Origin: Deltaproteobacteria bacterium
GTDB taxonomy: Bacteria > Desulfobacterota > DSM-4660 > Desulfatiglandales > Desulfatiglandaceae
Assembly: GCA_019313765.1 (NCBI GenBank)
Contig: JAFDAP010000135.1
Coordinates: 1-5,754 of the forward strand
Direction of reading: 5' to 3'
Length of the DNA stretch: 5,754 nt
Part shown: positions 1 through 5,199 of the stretch, one piece after another
Numbering within the stretch: position 1 is the stretch's first letter
Layout of the letters: every line of letters begins with the position of its first letter
Translations under genes and position numbers: made by a program
The notes under the pieces: model-generated
Told to the model about the DNA's origin: nothing
Seen by the model: the letters and a program-made list of their open reading frames with translations, nothing else
Database searches by the model: none

Positions 1-1
1 C

Positions 2-973
2 GAAAAGATCAACGTCCTCTCTTTGAAATCAACCATTTCCGATACCATAACATCTGCCATCACGGCCTACCGCAGTTTTGTGGAGGCCCAGAAACAACTG
101 GAAATCAACAGGCAGTCTCTTGAAAGGGCCAAAGAACTTTTAGAGGTTAACAAGGCGTTAATTTCAGCAGGTAGAATGGCAAAAGTCGATATTGTCCAGA
201 CCCAGTCGGATGTAGCCAATAGAGAGTTCGGTCTTCTGCAGGCTGAGAATGCCCTGGACGCCGCCAGGCTGGCCCTGCTCAAAGTTCTCGATATTGATAA
301 ATATACAATGATTGTTCCGGTGGAGAAGACGGAAATCAAACATGTTCACCCTGATCTTTCCCGTTGCCAGGCCCTGGCATTACAAAACAGGCGGGACTAC
401 CTGCAGGCCCTCCTTAACTTGAAAACCTCTGAGTTGAGTTTGGTTGTTGCCAAAAACAACCGCCTCTGGGCCTTATCCTTAGATGGCGGTTACGGGATCT
501 CCGGCGAGGATGAAGAACGGATCGGTGGCGCTTGGTCAACCAATGCTAATCGCAGTGCCTGGAATGTGGGCCTCATGGTGAGCATTCCCTTGTATGGCGA
601 CCTGACGCGGGAACAGACCTATATAGGGGCAAAGATTAGTCTGAAAAAGGCAAAAATCAGCCTGGAGGAATTGAAAGAGAATATAGAGATAGAAGTGCTG
701 GACGCGGTTCGTGATGTTGGAATGAAACTGAGACAGGTTGAATTGGCCCGGCAGGCCAGGGAGCTTTCCGAGAAAAAACTGGAAATAGAAAAGGAGAAAT
801 TAAAGGCCGGCCGTTCGACAAACTTCCAATTAGTCTCTTTTCAAAACGACCTTATCGTTGTTCAAAGCAGTGAACTCAACGCCATCATTGCCTATCTCAA
901 TGCCATGACGTCACTGGACAATGTCTTGGGCACCACTCTGGATACCTGGAAAGTTGAGATAAAGGAGGAGTAA
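2..973 (+). CDS. TolC-family outer membrane efflux channel, 5' end outside the window
   Basis: This is the outer membrane and periplasmic tunnel of a tripartite exporter; as a trimer it would receive substrate from the adaptor encoded next. The frame is open back to base 2, so the TTG at 23 is an internal leucine codon and the true start, signal peptide and first strands lie upstream. About 323 residues are present against a usual 420-500. Counting from the TTG: residues about 8-95 are a long helical hairpin of the first OEP repeat; about 113-145 are helical again; 148-195 is the beta segment, with a typical strand ending in GLMVSIPLYGD; about 205-300 form the second hairpin. That hairpin contains KLKAGRSTNFQLVSFQNDL, the family's (Y/L)KAG...(D/Q)LV-x-Q type turn. 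The C-terminus is short and acidic. The stop overlaps the ribosome binding site of the adaptor gene, so the two are co-transcribed. Family assignment is firm; the substrate is unknown. Confidence 0.93.
   Translation, partial: EKINVLSLKSTISDTITSAITAYRSFVEAQKQLEINRQSLERAKELLEVNKALISAGRMAKVDIVQTQSDVANREFGLLQAENALDAARLALLKVLDIDKYTMIVPVEKTEIKHVHPDLSRCQALALQNRRDYLQALLNLKTSELSLVVAKNNRLWALSLDGGYGISGEDEERIGGAWSTNANRSAWNVGLMVSIPLYGDLTREQTYIGAKISLKKAKISLEELKENIEIEVLDAVRDVGMKLRQVELARQARELSEKKLEIEKEKLKAGRSTNFQLVSFQNDLIVVQSSELNAIIAYLNAMTSLDNVLGTTLDTWKVEIKEE
961..970 (+). promoter_or_regulatory. Ribosome binding site of the PAS-adaptor gene, inside the end of the channel gene
   Basis: AAAGGAGGAG is a near-perfect Shine-Dalgarno sequence. 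It is also the last codons of the channel gene, just before its TAA. It sits about 9-11 bases before the ATG at 980, and a second GGAG lies directly against that ATG. The arrangement supports translational coupling of channel and adaptor and supports the chosen start. Confidence 0.75.
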
Positions 974-979
974 CTGGAG

Positions 980-2752
980 ATGGAACAGAAATCCATCATC
1001 TACAAAAACATCCTTGAAAATATGAGTGACGGGGTGATGACCATCGACCTCAAAGGCCAGATCATTACCTTTAATCCGGCGGCCGCCAGCATTCTGGGGC
1101 TCAAGGAAGAAGACGTCCTTGGTAAGAAATTTGCCCAGGTATTCTTTGAATATGAAGGTAATGATGATTTTAACCAGGCCATTTTAGATGCCATATATGA
1201 ATCTAATGTAGGTCACAGGGCAATGGTGGATTTTGACACGGGTGAAAAGATTGTCTCTCTCGCACTCTCCACCTCGTTTCTGCAAGACAGGCGCGGGAGC
1301 GACCTGGAGAAGGTCGCAGTAATAGCAGTTTTCAGCGACGTGACGGAAGTCAAAAAACTACGGGATGCGGAGATACGGCTTACAGAAGACCTGAAGGCCA
1401 AGCATGAGGAACTGCGGGATGCCTATCTTAAGATTGAAGAGAGTAATGAAAACCTGAATGCGGCACTAAAAAGGGTTCAGGTGGTACGTATTGTGGCTAC
1501 CATCTTTATCATTGCCATTTTTTTAGGCACGGGATTATTCATGTGGAACAAGAAACCCGCGGCAAAAGCCAGAACCATGAGCCGGTCCCTTGAGTCCGTT
1601 CAAGATGTGACACAGTTGAACATATTTGCCGTACAACCAAGGTCCGTGTCATCAACCATATCCCTGCCAGGTATTCTGGAACCCCTGAAAGTCGTCAATG
1701 TTGTGAGCCCTTTGACGGGAAAGGTCAAAGAGAGGCTTTTCAGCTACGGTGATTATGTAAAAAAAGGGCAGGTCCTGGTGAAAATGGATACATCTGAAGT
1801 GGAGGTCAGATACAGGGAGGCGAAAGCCGCGTTCATGAAATCTCTCCAGCGTTTACGCGAGCTTAAAGACTGGGAAAACGGGTCCGAAGTTCGACGCTCA
1901 CGCCGCTCACTCACTATGGCAAAACGCTCCCTGGAATCCCAGCAGAGAAGGCTCGATGACACGGAAAGGCTGTACGAGAAAGGCATTGTCCCTGCCAGTG
2001 AATATGAATCAGCTAAGGAGCAACTCCACAATCTTAAGCTTGACTACAAGGCTGCCCGGGAAGAACTGAATTCGGTCTTTGAAAGAGGGAGTGCTGAAAA
2101 TATTGAGATTGCCCGTTTGGAGACGGAAAACGCCCGGACCAAGCTAAGCTATCTGAAAGATCAGATGAAAACGTCGACTATTGTGGCACCTGTATCCGGG
2201 ATTGTCATCCTTCCGGATGTTACAAAAGACAAGAGAGATTCCAAAACCATTGAAAAAGGCGTTACTTTTGATCAGGGACAGGTCATGGTCCTGATCGGTG
2301 ATTTAGAGGGACTGTCCGTCAAAACCAAGGTGGACGAGGTGGAAATCTCCAAAATCAAGAAGGGACAAAAAGTGATCGTATCAGGGGATGCATTTTCCGA
2401 TATATCCCTTGACGGCGAAATTTCTCACATATCTTCCCAGGCAACCAAAGAAAGAGACATCCCCACTTTTGAGATCACGGTCAATGTCAAGCACCTCTCA
2501 CCGGAACATAGAAAATGGGCGCGCCTGGGTATGTCTGCAAATCTTGAAATTGTTATCTATAGTAAGTCAGACGCCCTCCTGGTGCCCATTGATTGCGTCA
2601 AGAGCATCGGATCCGATCTGCTCGTCAGAATCAGGGACAAGGAAACCCTGAAGATAAAAGAGGTCAAGGTGGAGACCGGAATCACGACACTGGATTCCGT
2701 TGAGATCTTAAAAGGGCTGAAGCCGGGCGATGAGGTGGTAATAGGAAATTGA
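980..2752 (+). CDS. PAS-domain / periplasmic adaptor (MacA/HlyD-type membrane fusion protein) fusion
   Basis: This is the periplasmic adaptor expected to bridge the MacB-like transporter and the TolC-like channel, with a sensory extension. Residues 1-125 are a PAS domain (ILENMSDGVMTID, then FNPAAASILG, and FSDVTEVKKLRDAE at the end). Residues 125-167 are a charged, coiled-coil-like linker. Residues 168-189 are one transmembrane helix followed by WNKK, which fits an inside-to-outside anchor with the PAS domain cytosolic. Residues 237-275 and 396-440 are the two halves of the lipoyl (barrel-sandwich) domain (VVSPLTGKV; IVAPVSGIV). Between them, 276-393, is the alpha-helical hairpin, with its tip near 330-341 (RLYEKGIVPASE); the serine of the usual R-L-S tip motif aligns here with proline 338. 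The beta-barrel is 441-528, followed by the membrane-proximal domain (GLKPGDEVVIGN at the end). Family adaptors are usually about 350-420 residues, and the roughly 170 extra at the front account for the length. No frameshift joins the parts: one frame runs through linker and anchor. No residue clearly marking a haem or flavin ligand was recognised, so the signal is unknown. Confidence 0.93.
   Translation: MEQKSIIYKNILENMSDGVMTIDLKGQIITFNPAAASILGLKEEDVLGKKFAQVFFEYEGNDDFNQAILDAIYESNVGHRAMVDFDTGEKIVSLALSTSFLQDRRGSDLEKVAVIAVFSDVTEVKKLRDAEIRLTEDLKAKHEELRDAYLKIEESNENLNAALKRVQVVRIVATIFIIAIFLGTGLFMWNKKPAAKARTMSRSLESVQDVTQLNIFAVQPRSVSSTISLPGILEPLKVVNVVSPLTGKVKERLFSYGDYVKKGQVLVKMDTSEVEVRYREAKAAFMKSLQRLRELKDWENGSEVRRSRRSLTMAKRSLESQQRRLDDTERLYEKGIVPASEYESAKEQLHNLKLDYKAAREELNSVFERGSAENIEIARLETENARTKLSYLKDQMKTSTIVAPVSGIVILPDVTKDKRDSKTIEKGVTFDQGQVMVLIGDLEGLSVKTKVDEVEISKIKKGQKVIVSGDAFSDISLDGEISHISSQATKERDIPTFEITVNVKHLSPEHRKWARLGMSANLEIVIYSKSDALLVPIDCVKSIGSDLLVRIRDKETLKIKEVKVETGITTLDSVEILKGLKPGDEVVIGN
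2743..2746 (+). promoter_or_regulatory. Ribosome binding site of the ATPase gene
   Basis: AGGA lies within the last codons of the adaptor gene, 9 bases before the ATG at 2756. The gap between the adaptor stop and this ATG is only 3 bases, so the ATPase is probably translated by coupling from the adaptor. Confidence 0.5.
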
Positions 2753-2755
2753 ATA

Positions 2756-3424
2756 ATGTTAAAGCTTACTGATATTCGAAAAACCTATAAAATCGGTCCC
2801 GTAGATGTGGAGGTCCTAAAGGGCGTTGTTCTCGAAGTGAAGGAAGGTGAACTACTCTCTGTCATGGGTACCTCGGGTTGCGGTAAATCCACCTTGATGA
2901 ATATTATCGGGATGCTCGACAAACCCAGTTCCGGTACTCACCTCCTCGAAGGCAGGGAAGTTAGCAACCTCAGCGACAATGAGATTTCAAGCATACGCAA
3001 TAACAAGATCGGTTTCGTGTTCCAGGCATTTTATCTTTTGCCAAGACTGACATCCCTTGAAAATGTGGGTGTGCCCCTCATATACAGGGGCATGAAGAAA
3101 AGCGAGATCCGGCGCCGCTCCCATGAATTTTTGAAAAAGGTGGGAATGGATGATCGGGCACAACATAAACCGAATGAATTATCCGGCGGACAGCAGCAGC
3201 GGGTCGCCATAGCACGGGCACTGGTAGGCAAACCCTCGATCATCTTAGCGGATGAACCGACCGGCGCGCTTGACAGCCAGGTGGGAAAGGATATTATGCA
3301 GCTTTTTGCCGATCTGAATTCTGAAGAGGGCATTACTGTTATCATCATCACACATGATCCCAAGATCGCCCAACAATGCAGACGCTCTGTCAGGATGCAG
3401 GATGGCGTGATTATTGATGATTAA
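2756..3424 (+). CDS. MacB/LolD-type ABC transporter ATPase subunit
   Basis: This cytosolic nucleotide-binding subunit hydrolyses ATP to drive the permease encoded 180 bases downstream. All catalytic elements are present: Walker A GTSGCGKST (38-46), Q-loop glutamine 90 in GFVFQ, the ABC signature LSGGQQQR (142-149), Walker B IILADEP with catalytic glutamate 167, D-loop ALDS (171-174) and switch histidine 200 in ITHD. FYLLPRLTSLENV (92-104) follows the Q-loop as in the LolD/MacB/FtsE group. At 222 residues it has the length of a stand-alone LolD-like ATPase. In E. coli MacB this domain is fused to the permease; here it is separate. The ATG at 2756 follows the adaptor stop by 3 bases and begins exactly at the normal family N-terminus (MLKLTDIRKTY). 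LolCDE lipoprotein release was considered, but the adjoining adaptor and channel favour a MacAB-TolC-type exporter. Confidence 0.95.
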   Translation: MLKLTDIRKTYKIGPVDVEVLKGVVLEVKEGELLSVMGTSGCGKSTLMNIIGMLDKPSSGTHLLEGREVSNLSDNEISSIRNNKIGFVFQAFYLLPRLTSLENVGVPLIYRGMKKSEIRRRSHEFLKKVGMDDRAQHKPNELSGGQQQRVAIARALVGKPSIILADEPTGALDSQVGKDIMQLFADLNSEEGITVIIITHDPKIAQQCRRSVRMQDGVIIDD

Positions 3425-3438
3425 ACGTAACCGCTCAG

Positions 3439-3466
3439 GTTCAACGTTCAGAGGTTCAGGGTTCAA
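3439..3466 (+). repeat. Four degenerate GTTCA repeats with a 7-8 base period
   Basis: GTTCA occurs at 3439, 3446, 3454 and 3461, each followed by 2-3 variable bases (AC, GAG, GG, AG). This makes a short tandem array starting 14 bases after the ATPase stop. On the other strand it reads as TGAAC repeats. It is not coding in any frame that I can support. Its role is unknown; it may be a short intergenic repeat of the host genome or a binding-site cluster. Confidence 0.6.
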
Positions 3467-3467
3467 G

Positions 3468-3486
3468 CCCGCCCTGCGGGTATTTT
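3468..3486 (+). terminator. Possible weak intrinsic terminator or attenuator between ATPase and permease
   Basis: CCCGC and GCGGG (3468-3472 and 3476-3480) pair perfectly around a 3-base CCT loop, and TATTTT follows at once. The stem is only 5 pairs (6 with a G-U pair) and the T-run is short and broken, so termination would be partial at best. Its position in the middle of the operon would suit tuning of the permease level. Confidence 0.3.
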
Positions 3487-3520
3487 GAGCTTATATTATA
3501 GTACCGGCTTTCCTCAGTGC

Positions 3521-3556
3521 CCTCCCACCGGGGCGTAGGCCCCTATGGGCCGGAGG
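3521..3556 (+). other. GC-rich segment with overlapping, mutually exclusive hairpins
   Basis: GGGGC at 3530-3534 pairs with GCCCC at 3539-3543 around a GTAG loop. GGCCC at 3538-3542 pairs with GGGCC at 3547-3551 around a CTAT loop. The two use the same middle bases and so cannot form together. CCTCC at 3521-3525 can further pair with GGAGG at 3552-3556, enclosing either hairpin. The segment is much more GC-rich than the A/T-rich bases just after it. As RNA it could be a switch or an mRNA-stabilising structure; as DNA it could be a leftover repeat. No known riboswitch class was recognised. Confidence 0.4.
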
Positions 3557-3581
3557 CTGTGACTTTGTGGTGAATAAATAA

Positions 3582-3611
3582 ATGCAAACCGAACGGTTTT
3601 ATTTATGGTAA
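3582..3611 (+). CDS. Possible 9-codon leader overlapping the permease start
   Basis: ATG at 3582 opens a tiny frame encoding MQTERFYLW, whose stop TAA (3609-3611) lies 2 bases past the permease ATG, in another frame. Because the permease lacks a clear ribosome binding site, terminating ribosomes could restart at 3605. The leader's own binding site is weak (GGTG about 9 bases upstream) and frames of this length arise often by chance, so this is only a suggestion. Confidence 0.15.
   Translation: MQTERFYLW
3586..3599. promoter_or_regulatory. Perfect 14-base palindrome, operator-like, just before the permease start
   Basis: AAACCGAACGGTTT is a perfect inverted repeat: AAACCG, two central bases, CGGTTT. 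It ends 5 bases before the ATG at 3605. The ACCG-NN-CGGT core has the general shape of sites bound by TetR-family repressors, which often control efflux operons. No promoter with good -35 and -10 boxes could be matched to it and no regulator gene lies in the window. As RNA the same bases can fold into a 5-pair stem with a GAAC loop that would occupy the place where a Shine-Dalgarno should be. Confidence 0.45.
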
Positions 3612-4786
3612 TAAAAGCCAACATCGAAGAAGCGACCAAGAGCCTGTACGGTGCCAAACAACGGACCATCCTGGCACTTTTCGGAATTATTATCGGTATC
3701 GGTTCGGTCATAGCAATGGTCTCGGTCGGTACGATTGTTGAGGCAGAAAGCCTCAGGCAATTCAAGGACATGGGAACCGATATACTTTCTATTCAAAAAG
3801 GGTATGGAGGAGGCGCAAACAAGACCATCACGATCAAAGACGCCGCGGCCATCCCCTTTAATTGTTCCAGTATTGCCACCGTGGCTCCCTATATCCAGTC
3901 AGGCCTGCCGACCTGGTATTCGGGAAAAAAGGTTTTCGGTCCCTGCATGGGGGTAACAGGGGCGTTTCAGGATTTGAATAAAATCGAGGTGAAACAGGGT
4001 CGATTTATCAGTGATCTGGATGCATTTGCCTATTTCTGTGTGCTTGGAGATGAAAGGGCAGCGAGACTGAGGTTGCTCGGTTTGCATGAGCCTGTGGGAA
4101 AGAAGCTGAAGATCGGTGATCATATCTTTACGGTTGTCGGGGTCCTTGAGAGATTACCCGGGGGAGGAGGCATGCGGCCTCATGGAGTCAATGATGCGAT
4201 TTTGATACCCATTAAAACCGCAACAAGGATTGTGGAAAATGCAGAGATCAGCAACATTATGGCCCGAATGATGCCCGGGTACCATAACACCACGGCCCAG
4301 ACACAGATTACGGAATATTTCAGCAGTAAGGTCAGAGGGCCGGAAGTGGAGGTGCGCAGTGCGGAAGAACTGATTGAACAGATGGAAAAACAGATGAAAC
4401 TTTTTACCCTCCTCTTGGGGGCCGTTGGCAGCATCTCCCTTATCGTTGGGGGTGTGGGTGTCATGAATGTGATGCTGGTCTCTGTGTCGGAGCGGCGCAG
4501 GGAGATAGGCATCAGGAGGGCGCTCGGCGCAAAAAGGAAAGACATTCAGAGTCAGTTCCTGATCGAATCCATGATCCTTTCCCTGATAGGGGGATTCTTT
4601 GGTATTTGTATAGGTGTCCTGGCATCATATATTATTGCCTATTTTTCAAAGTGGCAGTTTATGGTCTCGTACATGGCGATTCTGCTTGGTTGTGGGGTGT
4701 CCTCCGCTGTAGGGGTTTTCTTCGGTTTCTATCCTGCCCGTCAGGCGTCTCGCCTCGATCCCATTGCGGCACTGAGATCAGAATAA
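3605..4786 (+). CDS. MacB-type ABC transporter permease subunit
   Basis: This is the inner membrane partner of the ATPase, expected to dimerise and act with the adaptor and channel in mechanotransmission-type export. The 393 residues show the family plan in order: a short amphipathic N-terminus, TM1 about 22-45 (LFGIIIGIGSVIAMVSVG), the MacB periplasmic core domain about 46-262, TM2 about 267-292 (GSISLIVGGVGVMNVMLVS), the cytosolic coupling motif SERRREIGIRRALGAKRKDI (295-314), TM3 about 318-346, TM4 about 354-376, and the conserved tail YPARQASRLDPIAALRSE. The periplasmic domain is of normal size, with a glycine-rich stretch (LPGGGGM, 184-190). The ATG at 3605 gives the standard family N-terminus, and a stop lies in frame 10 codons upstream. 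No convincing Shine-Dalgarno precedes it. Unlike E. coli MacB, the ATPase is a separate protein, and a structured 180-base gap divides the two genes, although they share strand and function. Confidence 0.94.
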   Translation: MVIKANIEEATKSLYGAKQRTILALFGIIIGIGSVIAMVSVGTIVEAESLRQFKDMGTDILSIQKGYGGGANKTITIKDAAAIPFNCSSIATVAPYIQSGLPTWYSGKKVFGPCMGVTGAFQDLNKIEVKQGRFISDLDAFAYFCVLGDERAARLRLLGLHEPVGKKLKIGDHIFTVVGVLERLPGGGGMRPHGVNDAILIPIKTATRIVENAEISNIMARMMPGYHNTTAQTQITEYFSSKVRGPEVEVRSAEELIEQMEKQMKLFTLLLGAVGSISLIVGGVGVMNVMLVSVSERRREIGIRRALGAKRKDIQSQFLIESMILSLIGGFFGICIGVLASYIIAYFSKWQFMVSYMAILLGCGVSSAVGVFFGFYPARQASRLDPIAALRSE

Positions 4787-4849
4787 AGGAACTTTTGGTA
4801 ACTTGACGTCTATGAAATTGTACAACTTATTGAAATTATAGGTATTTAC

Positions 4850-5068
4850 TTAGGCTTGGTAGTCTTGCCTCACACATGGAATAATGGAATGTTGGAATCT
4901 TGGAATATTTCTCGAAATGCTGTGGGAAGCGTCGATACAATTAGCAGCTACTTTTTTGAGTTCAAATGGGAAGTTGGCAAATACTTTATAGGCCAAGATG
5001 TAAAGGGAGACCGCATCTTGCCAAACCCTAAGCTTTTTAAACCCTCTATTAATATTTTTTCGATCCAT
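4850..5068 (-). pseudogene. Truncated four-helix-bundle (23S rRNA intervening-sequence, S23-type) protein
   Basis: The first 55 residues look like the S23/IVP four-helix-bundle family: GFKKLRVWQDAVSLYILAYKVF (first helix, with the characteristic L-x-VWQ-x-A), FPFELKK (turn), then ANCIDASHSISRNI (second helix, ending in the family's S-I-x-x-NI). In the family this is followed by AEG and two further helices, for a total of about 115-125 residues. Here it continues as PRFQHSIIP, which is only the translated octamer repeat, and stops after 72 residues. The departure occurs at codon 54, exactly at the inner edge of the left inverted repeat. The ATG at 5068 has a poor ribosome binding site and an in-frame stop 5 codons upstream. 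Family members are known inside 23S rRNA intervening sequences and also as free genes; their function is not settled. The product is unlikely to fold normally. Confidence 0.65.
4877..4909 (+). repeat. Left arm of a 33-base inverted repeat, four TGGAATNN octamers
   Basis: TGGAAT recurs at 4877, 4885, 4893 and 4901 with spacers AA, GT and CT, then ATT. Its reverse complement matches 5129-5161 at 29 of 33 positions, and all four differences fall in the 2-base spacers. Looser symmetry continues outwards to about 4864 (CTT, CTCA at 4869-4872), giving 37 matches over 46 bases. Confidence 0.8.
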
Positions 5069-5128
5069 GATTTGTTTATCTCATGAATCATGATGTTTTT
5101 CAATGAGAATGAGGTGGAATAAAAACCC

Positions 5129-5161
5129 AATATTCCATCATTCCATTATTCCATTATTCCA
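5129..5161 (-). repeat. Right arm of the 33-base inverted repeat, four octamers on the minus strand
   Basis: On the plus strand ATTCCA recurs at 5132, 5140, 5148 and 5156 with spacers TC, TT and TT, preceded by AAT. It mirrors the left arm with no gaps. Outside it, TGAG at 5166-5169 mirrors CTCA at 4869-4872 at the same 4-base distance, so the symmetry runs to about 5174. Read on the plus strand it gives the peptide NIPSFHYSIIP, the counterpart of the left arm's minus-strand NIPRFQHSIIP. Confidence 0.8.
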
Positions 5162-5199
5162 ATTATGAGCGAAGCGAACAAAGTTCTTCGGAGTTTAAA

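Larger units (their letters stand above)
4864..5174. mobile_element. Compact inverted-repeat-bounded element carrying the S23 fragment
   Basis: Two inverted arms (core 33 bases, extended 46) enclose about 219 bases that consist mostly of the S23 fragment and its upstream region. Total length is about 285 bases for the core arms or 311 for the extended ones. There is no transposase, and I see no clear target-site duplication at either edge, so mobility is not shown. It could be a non-autonomous repeat element, or simply octamer arrays that gather around genes of this family. Confidence 0.4.

Noticed and set aside
23..25. TTG as the start codon of the channel gene
   Set aside because: The frame is open back to base 2, no ribosome binding site precedes the TTG, and a signal peptide and about 150 family residues would be missing. 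The gene is simply cut by the window edge.
3491..3500. TATATTATA as the -10 box of an internal promoter for the permease
   Set aside because: It is A/T-rich and -10-like, but 16-18 bases upstream there is only GC-rich hairpin sequence with no -35 match.
3514..3796. Two minus-strand frames across the permease start
   Set aside because: They lie antisense to a clear MacB-type permease and show no recognisable domain or ribosome binding site. They are shadows of the real gene.
4803..4831. Promoter with TTGACG after the permease
   Set aside because: The bases at the -10 distance (CTTATT) match poorly and no plus-strand gene begins soon after.
5066..5100. Terminator-like CATGATT/AATCATG stem followed by ATG and TTTTT
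   Set aside because: The stem is 7 mostly A-T pairs with a 13-base loop, and no intact plus-strand gene ends before it. It also overlaps the start of the minus-strand S23 fragment, so it is more likely chance.
4856..5130. Plus-strand frame 4856-5086 and minus-strand frame 4948-5130 over the repeat element
   Set aside because: Both overlap the S23 fragment in other frames. Only the 4850-5068 minus-strand frame shows family motifs (L-x-VWQ, SISRNI).
4877..5161. CRISPR array
   Set aside because: The repeated unit is 6-8 bases with 2-base spacers and the two arrays face each other. Repeats and spacers of CRISPR size are absent and there are no cas genes.
4850..5174. Piece of a 23S rRNA gene with an intervening sequence
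   Set aside because: The S23-like fragment raised this, but no conserved 23S rRNA sequence is seen on either side.
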